A DNA stretch of 10,958 nt from SFLA01 sp045595165 (GTDB lineage Bacteria; Bacillota; Clostridia; Oscillospirales; CAG-382). The notes beneath the pieces were generated by a model. The model saw nothing but the letters and a program-made list of their open reading frames with translations, searched no databases and was not told the DNA's origin. Below are positions 7,151-10,958 of this stretch, piece by piece. Where the stretch lies: the NCBI GenBank assembly GCA_045595165.1, contig JAZNZY010000016.1, forward strand, positions 1 to 10,958, in the 5' to 3' direction. Both the position numbers and the translations under genes were made by a program. Numbering within the stretch: position 1 is the stretch's first letter; each line of letters opens with the position of its first letter.

Positions 7151-7169
7151 CATAATACGGACACCTTTT
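7135..7169. terminator. Bidirectional intrinsic terminator between PAP2 gene and hydF
   Basis: AAAAGGTGTCCGT (7135-7147) pairs perfectly with ACGGACACCTTTT (7157-7169) around a nine-base loop that contains the PAP2 stop codon. T-runs flank it on both strands, so it can end both the PAP2 transcript and the converging hydEGF transcript, after the latter has passed through the repeat at 7171-7212. Confidence 0.88.
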
Positions 7170-7170
7170 A

Positions 7171-7212
7171 TTGTCGGGGTCCCCAAGAAGTCGCAGACTT
7201 CTTGGGGTGATT
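7171..7212 (+). repeat. Palindromic intergenic repeat, copy 2
   Basis: An exact reverse complement of positions 3-44, 42 bases without a mismatch. The perfect 12-bp stem is 7181-7192 with 7196-7207, loop GCA. It lies in the short gap between the terminator of the PAP2 gene and the hydF stop codon (7214). In the orientation starting TTGTCGGGG it again begins directly after the T-run of an intrinsic terminator, as copy 1 does. The identity ends abruptly on both sides (7170 and 7213 do not match), giving defined element ends. Confidence 0.92.
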
Positions 7213-7213
7213 A

Positions 7214-8407
7214 TTATTCAAGTAATCCCAAAACTTCGGGAAAAGGCACCAAAGCGCGCTGTAGAATTCCGTTCATACACGCGATAGCCACACCGTAATT
7301 GACCATAGGAATTCCCTGCTCTTTTGCAAGAGATAATCTATGCGCCATCTCCGCTTCATTAAGCATACATCCGCCGCAATGAATAACGAGAGAAAAATCG
7401 GATAGATCCAAAGGAAAATCATTGCCCGATGAAAATACCAATTCAGGCTCCGCGCCGGTATATTTACGTATCCACGCAGGAATCTTAACGCTTCCTATAT
7501 CACCGCACTGACGGTGATGGGTACAGCCCTCGGATATAAGAACTTTCTTGCCGTCCGTCAAGCTCTTTAACGCATTTGCGCCCGAAACGAGAGAAAGAAG
7601 ATCTCCTTTATAGCGGGCAAAAAGTATGGAAAAAGAGGTTAACATAATTTCCTCGGGCACATCCTTTGAAACTCTTCCGAAGGCTTGGGAATCCGTAATG
7701 ACAAGCTTGGGTGGATTCTTTAAAGCGGCGAGAGCGGCTTTCACCTCTGTATCCTGACAGCACACGGGTATACAATGAATGTCCAAAAGCTCACGCAGGG
7801 TCTGCTGCTGAGGAAGTATAAGCCTGCCCTTTGGCGCGGATTCGTCCACGGGTATAACGAGCAAAACGGTATCTCCCGGGGTAACAAGATCCCGCAGTAT
7901 ATATTTTTCCTGCTTTTTAATCCCCGTCTTTCCCAGCATCGATTTGAACTGATCGATATTCTCACCGTTTGCCGAAGAAAGAGAAAGACCTTCGTGGGTT
8001 TTGACCGCCGTACCGAGATCGGATTTTGTATACACGATCAAGCAAGGCGTGCCTCTTTTTTGTATCAGTGAAAGCATCTGATCGTCTTCATCGGTAAAGC
8101 CTTTTGTGCCGTCTACAACAAGGACGGCAACATCGGTGGAGGCAAGCACGCGCAAGGTTTTCTCCACACGCTTACTGCCCAGCTCGCCGATATCGTCAAA
8201 GCCCGGGGTATCCGTAATAAGCACGGGACCTACGGGAAAAAGCTCCATCGCCTTTTTGACGGGGTCTGTGGTAGTGCCCGCAACATCGGACACCACGGAA
8301 AGCTCCTGCCCCGTAACGGCGTTGACAAGGCTGGATTTTCCCGCATTGCGTTTGCCGAAAAAGCTTATATGTAATCTTTCGCCCGATACGGTTTGATTAA
8401 GCGACAT
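7214..8407 (-). CDS. hydF: [FeFe] hydrogenase H-cluster maturation GTPase HydF
   Basis: A cytoplasmic scaffold GTPase of 397 residues that receives the diiron precursor made with HydE and HydG and passes it to apo-hydrogenase. The N-terminal GTPase domain shows the P-loop GKRNAGKSS (18-26), the switch threonines TTT (45-47), DTPGF (66-70), TKSD (127-130) and SSA (144-146). The C-terminal cluster-binding domain shows CTHHRQCGDIG (Cys295) and HCGGC (343-347, Cys344 and Cys347), the three cysteines expected to hold the [4Fe-4S] cluster, plus the family-typical NYGVAIA (370-376). The length is close to known HydF. It starts with ATG and has AGGAG eight bases upstream. It is the last gene of the hydEGF transcript, 14 bases after hydG. 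Confidence 0.96.
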   Translation of the reverse strand: MSLNQTVSGERLHISFFGKRNAGKSSLVNAVTGQELSVVSDVAGTTTDPVKKAMELFPVGPVLITDTPGFDDIGELGSKRVEKTLRVLASTDVAVLVVDGTKGFTDEDDQMLSLIQKRGTPCLIVYTKSDLGTAVKTHEGLSLSSANGENIDQFKSMLGKTGIKKQEKYILRDLVTPGDTVLLVIPVDESAPKGRLILPQQQTLRELLDIHCIPVCCQDTEVKAALAALKNPPKLVITDSQAFGRVSKDVPEEIMLTSFSILFARYKGDLLSLVSGANALKSLTDGKKVLISEGCTHHRQCGDIGSVKIPAWIRKYTGAEPELVFSSGNDFPLDLSDFSLVIHCGGCMLNEAEMAHRLSLAKEQGIPMVNYGVAIACMNGILQRALVPFPEVLGLLE

Positions 8408-8421
8408 AAGTTTTTCTCCTG

Positions 8422-9870
8422 CTAAAAACGGAAATCGCGTCTGTTGGAAGCGCGGATATCCGAAATATTCTGAACAGCTATTTCCTTTACCTTGAAATTG
8501 GTTATCTTTTCCAGCTCGGTTTCAACCATCTTATACCCTACTTCCTTGGTTTCCGCCGAAGCGTAGTCTTCAAGATATTCGGAAAGTGTCATAAGAGCGT
8601 TGGGATGACAGCAATTTATGATCTGTCCCGATTTACAAAGGCTCATAAAGCGATCGCCCGTTCTGCCCTCTCTGTAGCAAGCGGTACAGAAGGAAGGAAT
8701 ATGTCCGTTTTCCATAAGCCATTTTACTACCTCATCAAGAGAACGCTGGTCGGATACGTCGAACTGCTCGGTATCGTGAGGACGCTCTTCGGTAGTATAT
8801 CCGCCTACAGAGGTTCTGGAACCGCCGCTTACCTGAGAAACGCCCAGACGGAGAAGCTTGCTTCGTGTTGCTTCGGTTTCGCGGGTGGAAATGATAATTC
8901 CCGTGTAGGGCACGGCGAGGCGGATACAAGCAGTAATTTTTGCAAAAATATCATCGGAAATACCGTTGTCGAATTCATCAGGGTTAATATCGTCAGCCCG
9001 CTTTAATCTGGGCACGCTTATGGTATGAGGTCCAACGCCGTGAGCCGCCTCAAGATGCTCGGCGTGCATAAGCAGACCTGCGAATTCGTATTTATAAAGC
9101 TCAAGTCCGAAAAGAACGCCCAATCCCACGTCGTCAATACCGCCTTCCATAGCTCTGTCCATAGCGGTGGTATGGTAATCGTAATCGTGCTTGGGTCCCG
9201 TGGGATGAAGCTTGAGATAGCTTTCCTTGTGGTAGGTTTCCTGGAAAAGAATGTAAGTGCCGATGCCTGCGTCCTTAAGCTTGCGGTAGTTTTCGACGGT
9301 GGTGGCGGCGATATTCACATTCACACGGCGGATTGCGCCGTTTTTGTGTTTTACGCTGTATATGGTGTTAATACATTCAAGGATATATTCGATAGGATTG
9401 TGTACGGGATCCTCACCCGCCTCAATGGCAAGACGCTTATGTCCCATATCCTGCAACGCGATAACCTCTGCTTCTACTTCCTGCTGGGTAAGCTTTTTGC
9501 GGGCGATATGCTTGTTTTTAAGGTGATACGGGCAGTAAACGCATCCGTTTACGCAATAGTTGGAAAGATAGAGAGGTGCAAAGATAACGATACGGTTGCC
9601 GTAAAACGCCTGCTTTATCTCCTCTGCGATCTTGTAGATTTCCTCTACCTTTTCGGGAATATCGCAGGCGAGAAGCACGGATGCCTCTCTATGGGTAAGT
9701 CCCTTGCAGGTACAGCCGTTTCCGTTCTTTACGGGACGGGCTTTTTCCAGAATCGAATCGATAAGAGGAATATTGTTTTTGTTTTGCTCCGCATATTCAA
9801 GAGTTTCCAAGATTTCCGCATCATTGATAAACTCATTGGGATCAAGGGAAGCGGGATTATAAATTGCCAT
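8422..9870 (-). CDS. hydG: [FeFe] hydrogenase radical SAM maturase HydG
   Basis: A radical S-adenosylmethionine tyrosine lyase of 482 residues. It splits tyrosine to give the CO and CN ligands of the H-cluster, delivered as an iron-cysteine complex. The SAM-binding cluster motif is C106-VNG-C110-VY-C113, followed by the GED motif (152-154). The C-terminal auxiliary cluster motif that separates HydG from ThiH is intact: C395-TA-C398, then Cys421 exactly 22 residues later, within SFCTACYREGRTG and CCHPNALMTLSEYL. Length and order are normal. The gene starts six bases after the hydE stop. Its AGAAAGG ribosome site (9881-9887) lies inside the end of hydE, so the two are in one transcript. Confidence 0.97.
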   Translation of the reverse strand: MAIYNPASLDPNEFINDAEILETLEYAEQNKNNIPLIDSILEKARPVKNGNGCTCKGLTHREASVLLACDIPEKVEEIYKIAEEIKQAFYGNRIVIFAPLYLSNYCVNGCVYCPYHLKNKHIARKKLTQQEVEAEVIALQDMGHKRLAIEAGEDPVHNPIEYILECINTIYSVKHKNGAIRRVNVNIAATTVENYRKLKDAGIGTYILFQETYHKESYLKLHPTGPKHDYDYHTTAMDRAMEGGIDDVGLGVLFGLELYKYEFAGLLMHAEHLEAAHGVGPHTISVPRLKRADDINPDEFDNGISDDIFAKITACIRLAVPYTGIIISTRETEATRSKLLRLGVSQVSGGSRTSVGGYTTEERPHDTEQFDVSDQRSLDEVVKWLMENGHIPSFCTACYREGRTGDRFMSLCKSGQIINCCHPNALMTLSEYLEDYASAETKEVGYKMVETELEKITNFKVKEIAVQNISDIRASNRRDFRF

Positions 9871-9876
9871 AATATT

Positions 9877-10929
9877 TTATCCTTTCTTAACGTCGCCCCG
9901 ATGTACTGCCACGGTACATCCCACAGAGGCGACACGTTCTTTTAATTGCTGTAAGCATTGGGCGGATTCGGCACCGTCGGAAAGCTTGTTATCGTATAAT
10001 TCATATTTTTTACGCACGGAGGGAGGAGAAAGATTGGGCATTACCACATTGGCGCCGGAAAGTATACCTTTTTCCCGTCCGTTCTCCATAATCGTGCCTA
10101 AAGCGGTAGTTGCGGGAAGTAATACGGCGGGATGGATAATGCGTATTACGGAAAGCAAAAAGCAGGTGAGCACGGCGCTTCCCGTAGTAAAACCGCCAAA
10201 GGGCGTATCCTTGTGAGGAACAAAAGGACCGATACCGCACATATCCGGTTTAAAATGCTCTGTAAAGGAAAGGTCCTCTGCGATATGCTCGGCTGTCTGA
10301 AACGGGCTTCCCACCATAAATCCTGCGCCGACCTGATAACCGATATCCCGCAGGTCTTTAAGACAGCGCATACGGTTTTCAAGAGTAAGATTTTGGGGGT
10401 GAAGACGGCTGTAATGCTCTGCATTCGCAGTTTCGTGGCGGAGAAGGTATCTGTCTGCCCCTGCATTAAAGAATGCAGTATAGCTTTCACGGCTTCTTTC
10501 GCCCAATGACAGAGTAACGGCGCATTCGGGAAAGCGTTTTTTTATCTCGCTTACGATACGGCAAACCGTATCGTCGGTATAATAACCGTCCTCGCCGCCC
10601 TGAAGCACAAAGGTGCGGAATCCCAGCTCATACCCTTCTTTACAGCACATAAGGATATCCTCCGGTGTAAGTCTGTAGCGCTGACAGTTGGGGTTGCTTT
10701 TTCTTATTCCGCAGTAATAACAGTCATTTTTGCAGATGTTTGATACTTCGATTAGTCCCCTTAAGAAAACTTCTTTGCCATAATACTTTTTTCTTTCTTC
10801 ATTGGCATATTTCATAAGAAACTCAGTTGTGTCAGGGTTTCTTCCCTTTATAAGCACAAGGTATTCTTCCTTTGTGAGAGAATGGGTATTTTTAAGCTTT
10901 TCTATTATTTCATAAATATCCTTATTCAT
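9877..10929 (-). CDS. hydE: [FeFe] hydrogenase radical SAM maturase HydE
   Basis: A radical SAM enzyme of 350 residues that acts on the iron-cysteine-CO-CN complex from HydG during assembly of the diiron subcluster. The cluster motif is C66-KND-C70-YY-C73, with the usual YYCGIRKSN context. LQGGED (109-114), LSLGERS (140-146), RHETAN (164-169) and the VGSPFQT...L block (206-220) match the family. The optional second iron-sulfur site near the C terminus is not conserved: only Cys325 and Cys338 remain there, without the C-x7-C-x2-C spacing seen in some HydE. That site is known to be dispensable. The start is ATG at 10929, with AGGAG nine bases upstream. Any promoter is beyond the window. It is the first visible gene of hydE-hydG-hydF. 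Confidence 0.96.
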   Translation of the reverse strand: MNKDIYEIIEKLKNTHSLTKEEYLVLIKGRNPDTTEFLMKYANEERKKYYGKEVFLRGLIEVSNICKNDCYYCGIRKSNPNCQRYRLTPEDILMCCKEGYELGFRTFVLQGGEDGYYTDDTVCRIVSEIKKRFPECAVTLSLGERSRESYTAFFNAGADRYLLRHETANAEHYSRLHPQNLTLENRMRCLKDLRDIGYQVGAGFMVGSPFQTAEHIAEDLSFTEHFKPDMCGIGPFVPHKDTPFGGFTTGSAVLTCFLLSVIRIIHPAVLLPATTALGTIMENGREKGILSGANVVMPNLSPPSVRKKYELYDNKLSDGAESAQCLQQLKERVASVGCTVAVHRGDVKKG

Positions 10930-10958
10930 TGGATATCACTCCTGATAATGCCGTCTTT
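10926..10958 (-). CDS. Possible 3' end of a gene upstream of hydE (partial)
   Basis: On the minus strand the frame from the window edge reads KDGIIRSDIQ and stops at a TGA (10926-10928) that overlaps the hydE ATG as ATGA. Such overlaps are common inside operons, so a further gene may precede hydE. Only ten codons are visible, no family can be assigned, and the other two frames are also free of early evidence, so this is tentative. Confidence 0.3.
   Translation of the reverse strand, partial: KDGIIRSDIQ

Noticed and set aside
3..7212. A composite transposon bounded by the inverted 42-base repeats
   Set aside because: There is no transposase, and the enclosed region includes housekeeping genes (ribF, tRNA-Arg). 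The repeats look like independent short intergenic elements.
7171..7212. The repeat hairpin as the main terminator of hydF
   Set aside because: The stem is strong but no T-run follows it on either strand. The hairpin at 7135-7169 has T-runs and fits better.
9025..9945. A 306-codon open frame on the plus strand opposite hydG
   Set aside because: Antisense shadow of hydG, whose cluster motifs are intact. No start signals or domain.

Overview
The window looks like chromosome from a strictly anaerobic, fermentative Clostridia-type Firmicute. Three things point that way: a complete hydE-hydG-hydF set for maturing an [FeFe] hydrogenase, strong AGGAGG-type ribosome sites with textbook sigma-A promoters (17-base spacers), and a dlt-like surface-modification operon. 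I cannot name the genus. There is no transposase, phage gene or CRISPR array, and no gene-free stretch longer than about 205 bases.

Layout, left to right. Positions 3-44 hold a palindromic repeat that recurs, inverted and identical, at 7171-7212. Positions 44-77 are an intrinsic terminator. Positions 80-5165 (minus strand) are a compact four-gene operon transcribed in the order FkbH-like HAD protein, acyl carrier protein, MBOAT O-acyltransferase, DHHW/AlgX-type protein, from a promoter at 5200-5228. Going the other way, 5363-6268 is ribF (FMN/FAD synthesis) with its own promoter, ending in a bidirectional terminator. Positions 6298-6372 encode tRNA-Arg(CCU) on the minus strand. Its promoter sits back to back with the promoter of a PAP2-type membrane protein (6473-7150, plus). 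A second bidirectional terminator and the second repeat copy follow. From 7214 to 10929 (minus) lies hydE-hydG-hydF, which continues upstream past the window edge, perhaps overlapping another gene by ATGA.

How the genes work together. The four-gene operon has the same logic as dltABCD: one enzyme loads a carrier protein, a membrane MBOAT moves the acyl group across or onto the membrane, and a membrane-anchored extracellular hydrolase-fold protein delivers it to a surface polymer. Here the D-alanine ligase is replaced by an FkbH-type protein, a family known to make glyceryl-S-ACP from 1,3-bisphosphoglycerate. The natural prediction, not proven by sequence, is decoration of a cell-surface glycan with a three-carbon glyceryl or related acyl group. 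The hyd genes build the H-cluster of an [FeFe] hydrogenase encoded elsewhere: HydE and HydG make the diiron subcluster and its ligands, and HydF is the GTPase scaffold that delivers it. ribF supplies flavin cofactors. The most interesting items are the FkbH/ACP/MBOAT/DHHW operon, the Ig-like insertion in its DHHW protein, and the terminator-adjacent palindromic repeat.
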